A stretch of DNA of 34,945 nt from Pleurocapsales cyanobacterium LEGE 06147 (GTDB lineage Bacteria > Cyanobacteriota > Cyanobacteriia > Cyanobacteriales > Xenococcaceae). The stretch's first letter is position 1. Every line of letters starts with the position of its first letter. The translations under genes and the position numbers were made by a program. The stretch lies in contig JADEWQ010000059.1 of NCBI GenBank assembly GCA_015207585.1, positions 1 through 34,945 of the forward strand, read 5' to 3'. Positions 17,573 to 24,896 of this stretch are shown piece by piece. The notes below the pieces were generated by a model that made no database searches, was not told where the DNA came from, and worked only from the letters and a program-made list of their open reading frames with translations.

Positions 17573-18847
17573 ATGACTCACTTTGGTATTATTTGTCCTC
17601 CCTATCCGGGTCACCTCAATCCCTTAGCAGCATTAGGACGAGAACTACAAGCACGAGGTCATCGAGTTACCTTTCTGCAAATTCCAGATTTGGAATCCAG
17701 GGTGCGATCGCACGGATTAAATTTTTGTGCGCTCGGACAATCCACCTACCAATCGGGAACGTTAGCTGAAACCTTTGCGCAGCTTAGTAAATTGAGTAAA
17801 ATAAAAGCCCTTGAGTACTCTTTGCACTTCTGTCAGGAAATGACAGAAATAATTTGTCGGGATGCTCCAGAGGCGATCGCCTCTGCTGGAATTGAAGTAC
17901 TGTTGGTAGATCAACTCGAACCTGCCGGTGAAACCGTTGCTCAATTTCTGAAATTGCCATTTATCTGTATCTCCAGTGCTCAAGCCATTCATCGCCAATC
18001 TATTGATATTCCGCCTTTTTTTACGTCCTGGCGTTACTACAATACTGGGTGGGCAAAGCTTCGCAATCGTATCGCCTTTTATATCCTCGATCGTAGTAGT
18101 TATCCTATTGTGCAAACTATTAATAAATATCGACATCAGTGGGGATTATCAACCTATCGCCATCTATATGGTACTGAAACTCGCCTCGCTCACATCAGCC
18201 AACAGCCCCCAGCATTTGATTTTCCTGTTGCCAACCTGCCAGAGTATTTCCATTACGTTGGACCATTGCGAAACGAACCACCCGAATCGGTTTCCTTTCC
18301 GTTTGAACGTCTAACGGGACAGCCACTAATTTATGCCTCTCTGGGAAGTGTACAAAACACAAAGTCCGAAATTTTTCATTGCATTAGTGCCGCTTGCCAA
18401 GATCTCGACGTGCAGTTGGTAATTACTCATGGAGGAGGAATGAGCGAGGCAGAGGTACAAAAATTGCCTGGTTCTCCGTTAGTTGTCGAATACGCTCCCC
18501 AATTAAAAGTATTAGCAAAAGCAAGTTTAACCATTACTCACGCAGGAATGAACACGACACTTGATTCTCTTAGTTATAGAGTACCGTTAGTGGCAATTCC
18601 CATCACATTTGAACAACCGGGAACGGGAGCACGCATCCGCTGGATTGGTGTTGGAGAAGTTCTTCCTCTGGAAAGGCTGAGTATTTCTAGACTACAAGCA
18701 GCAATACAACAGGTGCTAACAGAAAACTCTTACAAAGAAAAAGCCTTAAAAATACAACAATCCATACAGCAGGCAGGGGGAGTGAAACGGGCGACTAATA
18801 TTATCGAGCAAGCAATTAATTGTAAGCGATCGACTTTGGTGCATTAA
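17573..18847 (+). CDS. GT1 glycosyltransferase, CrtX/MGT-like
   Basis: The 424-residue protein is a GT-B fold, UDP-sugar-dependent transferase of family 1. The N-terminal acceptor domain opens with FGIICPPYPGHLNPLAALGRE; the C-terminal donor domain has PLIYASLGSVQN, VVEYAPQLKVLAKASLTITH and HAGMNTTLDSLSYRVPLVAIP followed by FEQPGTGARI, close to the zeaxanthin glucosyltransferase CrtX and macrolide-type transferases. It lies 22 bases after crtW on the same strand. The pairing suggests glycosylation of a hydroxylated ketocarotenoid, but the acceptor is an inference from the neighbour. No strong ribosome site is visible before the ATG, consistent with translation linked to crtW. Confidence 0.85.
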   Translation: MTHFGIICPPYPGHLNPLAALGRELQARGHRVTFLQIPDLESRVRSHGLNFCALGQSTYQSGTLAETFAQLSKLSKIKALEYSLHFCQEMTEIICRDAPEAIASAGIEVLLVDQLEPAGETVAQFLKLPFICISSAQAIHRQSIDIPPFFTSWRYYNTGWAKLRNRIAFYILDRSSYPIVQTINKYRHQWGLSTYRHLYGTETRLAHISQQPPAFDFPVANLPEYFHYVGPLRNEPPESVSFPFERLTGQPLIYASLGSVQNTKSEIFHCISAACQDLDVQLVITHGGGMSEAEVQKLPGSPLVVEYAPQLKVLAKASLTITHAGMNTTLDSLSYRVPLVAIPITFEQPGTGARIRWIGVGEVLPLERLSISRLQAAIQQVLTENSYKEKALKIQQSIQQAGGVKRATNIIEQAINCKRSTLVH

Positions 18848-19046
18848 GGTTTTGTAGCTTGTCATATCTTCATCTTGTGTAGTGATGGTTATGAAATCTT
18901 TTAATGTTTAGTCCATCTTTTGGTAGAAGGACAAATAATTTACAAGTACTAAGTTAGAAACAGAGTAACTCGTTCCTTTCTTCTTCCTTAAAACTTCTTA
19001 GAGCCAAGCCAGAAAAAGGAACGTTGCAACTTAATCATGTTGTGTT

Positions 19047-19517
19047 ATGGAACCCTGGATAATCATTGGCGGCATTACCTTTCTCCTAGCTCTTGGCGTG
19101 TTTTTTGCTAAGCCTCGCGATCTTCCCTGGGCAAGCCGTCTCGCTCGCCCCAAGTGGCTATTTTTTGAACCCGCAATTCCATTCATTTGGATGGTAATTT
19201 TTGCTTGTGGCGCATGGTCAGCCGTGTTAATGTGGCAGCACGAGCCAGGTAGTCTCAAAACCTGGTTGTTAATGGGACTTTATTTACTGCTAGAAGTAGT
19301 CACCGTTGCTTATATTCCTGCAACGTTAAGGTTGCGTAGTCTTGGAGTCGGTACATTTCTTGGCGGCTTAGGAATGGTTTTGGGAATTGTACTATTGCTG
19401 ATAGTCTGGCAGATTTCCAATTTGGCTGCTCTCTTACTCGTGCCTTACGTAATTTGGAGTCCAATCGGAACCTATACTACCAGACGCATGATCGACCTAA
19501 ATCCCGATGCGGTGTAA
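19047..19517 (+). CDS. TspO/MBR-like membrane protein
   Basis: The 156-residue protein has five hydrophobic spans and many aromatic residues. LARPKWLFFEPAIPFIWMVI followed by ACGAWSAVLMW has the spacing of the first two helices of TspO/MBR proteins, and the last helix ends PYVIWSPIGTYTTRR in place of the usual PYLxW motif. TspO binds tetrapyrroles and affects pigment and stress responses in bacteria; here it follows the carotenoid pair after about 200 bases. A perfect inverted repeat CGTTCCTTT/AAAGGAACG (18971-18979/19015-19023) lies just upstream and may be regulatory. The family call is moderate because the sequence is divergent. Confidence 0.65.
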   Translation: MEPWIIIGGITFLLALGVFFAKPRDLPWASRLARPKWLFFEPAIPFIWMVIFACGAWSAVLMWQHEPGSLKTWLLMGLYLLLEVVTVAYIPATLRLRSLGVGTFLGGLGMVLGIVLLLIVWQISNLAALLLVPYVIWSPIGTYTTRRMIDLNPDAV

Positions 19518-19559
19518 TAAGGTATCAATGTAGTATGGGTCGTCGGAATGAAATTTGAT

Positions 19560-19588
19560 GCCGTCCGCTTTGCGGTTACCTTCGGCAC
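19560..19588. repeat. Palindromic repeat fragment (CCGCTTTGCGG type)
   Basis: GCCGTCCGCTTTGCGGTTACC with the stem CCGC/GCGG (19565-19568/19572-19575) and a trailing CTTCGGCAC sits between the TspO-like gene and the broken hydrolase. It resembles the CCCGCTTTGCGGG unit at 27930-27943 and other dispersed repeats in this window. Confidence 0.5.
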
Positions 19589-19623
19589 CCATTATAAACG
19601 CTTGAAATAAGCAAAGATATTGT

Positions 19624-20119
19624 ATGAATTCTGCAAGAGAACTCGTTCTGCCTGCAAGCAGTGAAAGCCCAGACTTTCAAAATGGTTCGCTTTTGTTTAT
19701 CGGAAATGCAACTGTTCTTCTTCGCTATGCAGGTTTTACCATCCTGACTGACCCCAATTTTCTTCATCAGGGCGAGCACGTACATCTGGGATATGGAATT
19801 CGTTCGGCTCGTCGCACCAATCCGGCAATGGAACTCGAAGAACTTCCCCCCCTCGATCTGATCGTGCTTTCCCATATGCACGAAGATCATAACGAGAGTT
19901 CTTGGAATTTTATTAACTATGGATGCCAAACAAGGAGTACAGGCGATCGAGATTGTGGCTCCGCGCACGGCAATACCCATTCACTTTAATGATTACACGG
20001 TTATGAAATCGCCGCTGGAAGATTTTATGAAAGCGGTAGCGCGAGCGGGATTGGAAAATCGAGTTAAATACCTGAGCCATGGCGATACTTATACTTTTGA
20101 GGTGTTTTCAAGTCGATAA
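19624..20119 (+). pseudogene. Metallo-beta-lactamase-fold hydrolase with internal deletion
   Basis: Two halves of one gene lie in different frames. The first (from 19624) has the UlaG-like start LLFIGNATVLLRYAGFTILT, then DPNFLH and the metal motif LSHMHEDH. The second (to 20117-20119) has MDAKQGVQAIEIVAPRTAIP, IHFNDYTVMKSPLEDF and YLSHGDTYTF, the usual C-terminus of this family. The middle part, with the remaining metal ligands, is missing: the break lies between about 19895 and 19918 (ATCATAACGAGAG against TTAACTATGGATGCC) and shifts the frame. A functional enzyme is not expected. A deletion of a few hundred bases explains the pattern better than a sequencing error. Confidence 0.85.
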
Positions 20120-20225
20120 AATTGCTGTCGTTGGGAACTGGGTTAACAATTAACTATAGCCCAAATAAACTCCTCTTTTACCTTTGAAGTTCGCCGATAC
20201 AAATAAGATAATCAAAGCAGTAAGA

Positions 20226-20235
20226 TCGTATACGA
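20226..20235. promoter_or_regulatory. Palindrome upstream of the toxin-antitoxin pair
   Basis: The perfect palindrome TCGTATACGA lies 26 bases before the antitoxin ATG. Type II toxin-antitoxin complexes usually repress their own promoter at such a site. That it is the operator is an inference from position and symmetry. Confidence 0.4.
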
Positions 20236-20261
20236 AGGTTTATTTGGATTAAATAATAACG

Positions 20262-20567
20262 ATGAGTAATATTTCTAACTATTACCCTGATTTTGGCTCT
20301 TTTCACCCCAAAGAAATCGAACAGGTTATTGAGGCGTTGTCTAAAATCACATCCCGTTCGCCAGAAGAAATTAAGCCCTACCTGAATATGATGCTGAACC
20401 ATCTTGCTGAAGAAACAGAAGGTACTCCCTCTTTCTACGAAACGGCTTCTTATGAAGAGTGGATGGCAACTTTTCATGACTGGGTGGCAAGCCATAAAGG
20501 CAGAAACTTACCGCTACTGAATGATGAAGCTATCAGTAGAGAAAGTATATATAAAAATAGGTATTAA
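20262..20567 (+). CDS. Antitoxin-like protein of a PIN-domain pair
   Basis: The 101-residue protein ends in NLPLLNDEAISRESIYKNRY, a tail I associate with short antitoxins encoded before PIN toxins, where the extended C-terminus usually blocks the toxin. The middle contains FYETASYEEWMATFHDWVAS. No recognisable ribbon-helix-helix or AbrB motif is visible at the N-terminus, which instead looks helical (IEQVIEALSKITSRSPEE). Its stop codon overlaps the ATG of the toxin gene by one base (TAATG), so the two are translationally coupled. Confidence 0.75.
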   Translation: MSNISNYYPDFGSFHPKEIEQVIEALSKITSRSPEEIKPYLNMMLNHLAEETEGTPSFYETASYEEWMATFHDWVASHKGRNLPLLNDEAISRESIYKNRY

Positions 20568-21019
20568 TGTCCTATCTGTTAGATACTAATATTCTGCTTC
20601 GCCTTCTCGTTCCAGAACACCCCATGAATAGCGATGCAGTAAAAGTGATCGATTCTTTACGCTCTACTGGTAAAAAGCTTATTATAGCGTCACAAAATCT
20701 TATCGAACTGTGGAATGTTTGCACCCGCCCTTTAGAAAAAAATGGTTTGGGTCTGACTTCTTCTGAAACCAAACAGGAAATCGAACAGTTAAAAACCTTA
20801 TTTGTTTTCTTGCCCGATACAGCAGAAATTTATCAAGAGTGCGAAAGGCTTGTTACTACTTACAATGTTAAGGGCGTAAACGTTCACGATACCCGCTTGA
20901 TTGCCTTTATGCTGATTCATAGCATAGACCATCTATTAACGTTTAACACCAAGGATTTTCAACGCTTCAGCAACGAAATTTTTATCGTACATCCACAAAA
21001 AACCTTTAGCCCTTCTTAG
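20567..21019 (+). CDS. PIN-domain ribonuclease toxin (VapC-like)
   Basis: The 150-residue protein is a PIN-domain nuclease. The acidic site is complete: Asp6 in YLLDTNILLRLL, Glu47 in LIELWNV, Asp108 in VNVHDTRLIAFM, and the last position in LLTFNTKDF (Asn127/Asp130). Such toxins cleave RNA and are neutralised by the protein encoded just upstream, whose stop codon overlaps this start by one base. The target RNA cannot be told from sequence. Length and layout are normal and the pair looks intact. Confidence 0.9.
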   Translation: MSYLLDTNILLRLLVPEHPMNSDAVKVIDSLRSTGKKLIIASQNLIELWNVCTRPLEKNGLGLTSSETKQEIEQLKTLFVFLPDTAEIYQECERLVTTYNVKGVNVHDTRLIAFMLIHSIDHLLTFNTKDFQRFSNEIFIVHPQKTFSPS

Positions 21020-21186
21020 ATCGTACTTAGGTTATTAAACCGCTTCTTGCTCCTCCAAAAAAGTAGCGATCGCCAGTAAGTACAAAAAAATACTTTAAAT
21101 CAGTCTTTAGATCTAGCAATTTTTTCGAGTTTTTGGAAATACTAATACTACATCTTCTCTCTACTCCGTGTCACCTTTATTTATAA

Positions 21187-22350
21187 CTATTCAAGTGGAC
21201 TTGGTATAGCTCCTTTAGCAGTTTCTTTGACGATAAAATCAACTACATCTTCCAAAGAGCCACTGCGTTCGTATACTTCCCTTTGACGTGCGGCACCATT
21301 CCCTTTTTGCATCGTTTTTCTGGCAATTGAATAAACTTCGTCCCATTCTCCAAACTCTTGGAGTGCCGGACGCAGGAAATCTAAAAACTTTTCAATCAGT
21401 TCCCTTGCCGGAATACTCTGCTCAACCTCAACATCAAGCAGTTCGCCATCTAAACCCGAGCGGGAAGCGCACCAATGAGCAGCACGCAGAAGTTCGGGTC
21501 GCACAATTTTGTACGGGGCGTTCGACAGTGCATGTTCGTAACAAGTACGCACTAACGCCCGTGCTAGTCCCGCCATCATCACCGCTTCATCTACTGTCAT
21601 GCACATATCGGGCACGCGGAATTCCAAAGTTGGATAACGTTCGGAAAGTCTTATATCCCAGCAGATTTGCGTTACTTCTTGGATGGTGTTGGTGGCAACT
21701 AGCGATCGCACCACTGCCCGATACTCGTTATAAGATTCAAAGATGAGGGGCGGTCCCGTCATGGGTAGACGACTAATCAGCACTGTCCGGTAACTAACAT
21801 AGCTTGTATCTGTCCCCAGCCAAAAAGGTGAGGAAGCCGACAGCGCCAGCATTGGTGCCAGCCACACTCGTGCGCGGTTCATCACGCGAACTGCCATCTC
21901 GCGATCTCGCGTAGCGAGTGCTGCCGCATCGCTCAGACCAACGTGTACGTGACAGCCAAAGGTGACCAGCTCTTGCATCAGTAGTTGATAATTTTGTACT
22001 AGTTTCTGGTAGCTCGGTTTTGGTGTGACGGGTTGTTCTTGCCAGTGGGAAAAGGGATGCGTTCCAGCTGCTGCAAGGCGATCGCCGTATTGGGCAGCCG
22101 CCGCGATCGCTTCGCCTCTCAAGCGTAATAGCTGTGCCCGTACATCCCGTAGCGAGCGACAGATGGGCGTAGCAATTTCTATTTGCGACTGACGAAATTC
22201 CGGTTGTACCACCCTATTCCCCAAAGTCGATTGAGCTGTTGATAAAATGAGCGGCGCTCTCGAACAAAGTTGGCGCGTCTGAGGATTGATAATCTGATAT
22301 TCCTCTTCGACACCAATAGTAAATTCAACTTGAGGTGACATACCAGGCAT
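21187..22350 (-). CDS. GCS2-family glutamate-cysteine ligase-like enzyme (YbdK type)
   Basis: The 387-residue protein belongs to the GCS2 carboxylate-amine ligase family, which forms gamma-glutamyl amides with ATP. FTIGVEEEYQIINP (residues 10-23) carries the metal/ATP-binding acidic residues; EIATPICRSL, GTHPFSHW, FGCHVHVG (131-138), RVMNRARVWLAPMLALSASS, ERYPTLEFRVPDM and a C-terminal HWCASRSG are further family blocks. Between HVHVGL and DREMAVRVM, residues 140-149 (SDAAALATRD) come from a palindromic repeat at 21903-21932 and look inserted. It is divergent from the di-iron oxygenase-like gene at 22678. The amine substrate is not predictable; cysteine is only one option. Confidence 0.88.
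   Translation of the reverse strand: MPGMSPQVEFTIGVEEEYQIINPQTRQLCSRAPLILSTAQSTLGNRVVQPEFRQSQIEIATPICRSLRDVRAQLLRLRGEAIAAAAQYGDRLAAAGTHPFSHWQEQPVTPKPSYQKLVQNYQLLMQELVTFGCHVHVGLSDAAALATRDREMAVRVMNRARVWLAPMLALSASSPFWLGTDTSYVSYRTVLISRLPMTGPPLIFESYNEYRAVVRSLVATNTIQEVTQICWDIRLSERYPTLEFRVPDMCMTVDEAVMMAGLARALVRTCYEHALSNAPYKIVRPELLRAAHWCASRSGLDGELLDVEVEQSIPARELIEKFLDFLRPALQEFGEWDEVYSIARKTMQKGNGAARQREVYERSGSLEDVVDFIVKETAKGAIPSPLE
21903..21932. repeat. Palindromic repeat inside the GCS2 gene
   Basis: GATCTCGCGTAGCGAGTGCT followed by GCCGCATCGC matches the unit at 8631-8655 in all but a few bases and the unit at 27928-27958 in structure. It is 30 bases, ten codons, and stays in frame. Confidence 0.65.
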
Positions 22351-22677
22351 CTCCTTTGCTTGGATGCTGTCATGCTATTCGTTTTGCTTATTTCATTCAA
22401 TTCTGTCTGAACAAATTAGAAGCTCTTAGCCGTTAGCTACTAGCAATTAATGGGGGTAAAAGACCCGCCACTAATTGTAGACCACCAAAATTAAAGATTT
22501 GGTGGGGATCGTGTAAGTAAACTAGCTAAGAGCTAATAGCTATTTGATAATAAGCGATCTTCATATCCTAAATTGCCGGTCGAATAACTATATCTATCTT
22601 TAGGATGGATGTATCGAACTGTAGCGATCGAGGAAAATTGGAGACAGTAACTATGAGAACGAAGAAGATAAGATTTC
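22351..22677. promoter_or_regulatory. Structured divergent intergenic region (22421-22534)
   Basis: The spacer between the divergent GCS2 and di-iron genes holds a 114-base structure. The outer inverted repeat is AGCTCTTAGC/GCTAAGAGCT (22421-22430/22525-22534). Inside lie an imperfect hairpin AATTAATGG-GGGT/ACCC-CCACTAATT (about 22445-22475) and the perfect stem CCACCAAA/TTTGGTGG (22482-22489/22498-22505). It could be a small non-autonomous mobile element or a shared regulatory site. No target duplication is evident. Confidence 0.5.
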
Positions 22678-23784
22678 ATGATACAGAGCAAACTCACCTT
22701 CCCAAGCACTGAGGCTGAAGCAAAAAATAAGCCAAAGAGATTACCAACCTCAGATTATTACGATCCCGCAGAACAGCAATTTATTCAACTGCTCGCAACA
22801 GAGGATTTAGATCAAAAACTGGCTGCGGGGTTACTAGATGCGAGTGAATTTGAAAGAGCGATCGCTATAGCAATTGAAGCAGCTTACAAAGGAACAGCCG
22901 AAGATAATGCCTCACACCGCTTTTTACAGCGCGTCCTTTATCGCATCAATCGGCTAAAGCTCTTCTGGTATGATGATTTGCAGCACTACACTAACGAGCG
23001 TTCTCTCTACTTAAAAACGGTACGGGATGAAATTGAGGAAGCTTGGCAACAGTGGGAAGCAGCACAACTCGACGTGGCAGCGTATCGAGAAATGAATGTA
23101 AGACAAGCACTAATCGCTCGCGTCGCTGCTGATATCGATCCGCCCTTGTCCGATGATAATCTTTTCTTTCGCGAACAAGTCACCGAAGTAGGCTATCGTC
23201 GTTTAGTGGCGATCGCTTCCTTGGATGGATTGGTCGAAGCAAGTCAGCTTTCCCGCACTCTAGGGGGCGTTGGTAATGAGGTACATTCCGTGCTTACTCG
23301 CTTGCTTATAGAGGAATATGGCGGCAGTCGCTTGGCTCGCAAGCACTCCACTTATTTTACAACCATGCTCGAAGAGCTAGACATGCAGACCGAGCCGGAG
23401 GCATACTTAGATTTAGTTCCGTGGGAAGTTTTGGCGATCGTCAATCATAGTTTTCTTTTAACCGAGCGGAAACGTTATTTTCTGCGCTATATCGGCGGAC
23501 TGCTTTACGGGGAGCTTACCGTTCCAGCCGCGTTCCGCAACTACCAAGTGGCTGGGGAGAGACTCGGACTATCAGACGCTGCTATGAGTTATTGGAATCT
23601 GCATATTAAAGTAGACGAACTGCACGGTCGCTGGATGCTGGACGACGTTGCTCTACCCCTTGTAGACAAGTATCCAAATGATGCTTGGGAACTAGTTTTT
23701 GGTTACGACCAGCAAAGATTGTTGAGCAATCGCGCTGGTGCTGCTGTAACGCAAGCAGTACGGGAAGCTGAGATAACTGCTTAA
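22678..23784 (+). CDS. Heme-oxygenase-fold di-iron protein (Haem_oxygenas_2 type)
   Basis: The C-terminal part (about 190-355) has the pattern of the iron-containing redox enzyme family (PF14518-like, HDO superfamily): NEVHSVLTRLLIEEYGG with E201 and E212/E213, RKHSTYF with H223, and HIKVDELHGRWML giving H309, D313 and H316. These are the positions that hold two irons in this fold. Such enzymes use O2 on small substrates, often amino acids or fatty acids. The first 190 residues are helical and acidic with no motif I can name. Start ATG 22678. The gene is divergent from the GCS2 ligase; a joint pathway is plausible but unproven. The substrate is unknown. Confidence 0.8.
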   Translation: MIQSKLTFPSTEAEAKNKPKRLPTSDYYDPAEQQFIQLLATEDLDQKLAAGLLDASEFERAIAIAIEAAYKGTAEDNASHRFLQRVLYRINRLKLFWYDDLQHYTNERSLYLKTVRDEIEEAWQQWEAAQLDVAAYREMNVRQALIARVAADIDPPLSDDNLFFREQVTEVGYRRLVAIASLDGLVEASQLSRTLGGVGNEVHSVLTRLLIEEYGGSRLARKHSTYFTTMLEELDMQTEPEAYLDLVPWEVLAIVNHSFLLTERKRYFLRYIGGLLYGELTVPAAFRNYQVAGERLGLSDAAMSYWNLHIKVDELHGRWMLDDVALPLVDKYPNDAWELVFGYDQQRLLSNRAGAAVTQAVREAEITA

Positions 23785-23843
23785 TTGTTAAATGTAGGCG
23801 AAGCCCTACCCTTGGGTATGCTTCGCTAAACCATAAAACTAAA

Positions 23844-24560
23844 TTACAAACTAGTCATTAACTTCACTAATTCAGTGGATAAATCAACCATGCAACCCGG
23901 CTTTTTTGTAAATAAAACCCCTGCTAAAAGGTAAATATTTTTTGAATAAAAAGCTTGATTATTTCTTCGCAGCTCTTTAATTCTGTCTAAAACCTTTGGC
24001 TCTGAACTATAATATCCAAATTGGATAGGTGAAATGATAAAATCAGAAACCAAATAATCTTTTATCTTTGCATAATCTATCAAGCCCACGGGATTTGAAT
24101 AACTGGAAACTAGAACCAAGATATTTTGATAATTCAACGCTAGAAGCTTTTTAGTAACACTAATTCCGTCTATTCCACCATGCAATAAAGGTTGATAAAT
24201 TTTATTATCTAATGCTGGAAGATAGGGAGGATTAGAAACCAGATAATCAGCCGGTAATTTAGCAAAATCAAACAAGCAACGATTATGAATTCTGTATTTA
24301 TCAGTTAATTCATATTGCTTAATTTTGGAGATAGCATTTTGATAAGCTGAACTATTGAGTTCAAAACCATGTATAGTTCCATCAAAATTTGTCCTGAGCA
24401 GCGATTTAATAACTGGACTTCCGTCTCCAGAACCAAATTCAATAATAGTTTCTGATTTTAAACAATTGTTTAAAACTAATGTTTCTAAACAATGGGAATA
24501 AAAATTAGATTCCTCCGGACAAAAAAAAATGTTTTTTAATGGCTGAGATGAAGTAAGCAT
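23844..24560 (-). CDS. SAM-dependent methyltransferase with NPPY motif
   Basis: The 238-residue protein is a class I methyltransferase. Motif I is IIEFGSGDGSP (39-49), the acidic loop after strand 2 is GFELNS (65-70), and motif IV is VSNPPYLP (108-115), the sequence used by enzymes that methylate planar nitrogens (adenine-N6, guanine-N2, glutamine side chains). GGIDGISVTKKLL after it resembles the HemK/PrmC group. No N-terminal target-recognition domain is obvious. The gene is more AT-rich than its neighbours, lacks HIP1 octamers and is convergent with the di-iron gene, which may indicate recent transfer. The substrate is not known. Confidence 0.8.
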   Translation of the reverse strand: MLTSSQPLKNIFFCPEESNFYSHCLETLVLNNCLKSETIIEFGSGDGSPVIKSLLRTNFDGTIHGFELNSSAYQNAISKIKQYELTDKYRIHNRCLFDFAKLPADYLVSNPPYLPALDNKIYQPLLHGGIDGISVTKKLLALNYQNILVLVSSYSNPVGLIDYAKIKDYLVSDFIISPIQFGYYSSEPKVLDRIKELRRNNQAFYSKNIYLLAGVLFTKKPGCMVDLSTELVKLMTSL

Positions 24561-24896
24561 GCAACTAATAAAAAAACAACTATAAAAAATTCAATACGTA
24601 AACAACCTTACAAACATCTATCTTTAGAGAGTGAAATATATTAATGAATGTATTCCAGCTAACTATAACTTCTGATAGAGATAAGCGTGTGATGAAATAT
24701 AACTCGATCGGACGAAAATAGCCATCATCTTTTCATGCCAGTTCTAAATTATTTGTGAAAAGTTCTAACATTTAGTAAAAAGAGGTATTAGGTTTTTCTA
24801 CTCGTTAAAATTCGCTCTAAAAATTAATCCCGTGCTTCTCCTTTTAAGAGAGTTTAAAGAAGTACCTTAATAGAAGGAACACAGGAGAGCGGTGCG
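24561..24896. other. Non-coding AT-rich stretch
   Basis: This lies between the divergent methyltransferase and antiporter genes and must hold both promoters. I see no hairpin, repeat or short gene that stands out. The antiporter ribosome site ACAGGAGAG is at its right end. Confidence 0.4.

Noticed and set aside
17976-18314. Overlapping plus-strand open frame of 112 codons inside the glycosyltransferase gene
   Set aside because: It is a shadow of a well-supported gene in another frame, without family features.
21187-24560. RiPP gene cluster with a short precursor peptide
   Set aside because: No short open frame with a leader-like sequence and ribosome site was found near the ligase, di-iron protein or methyltransferase.
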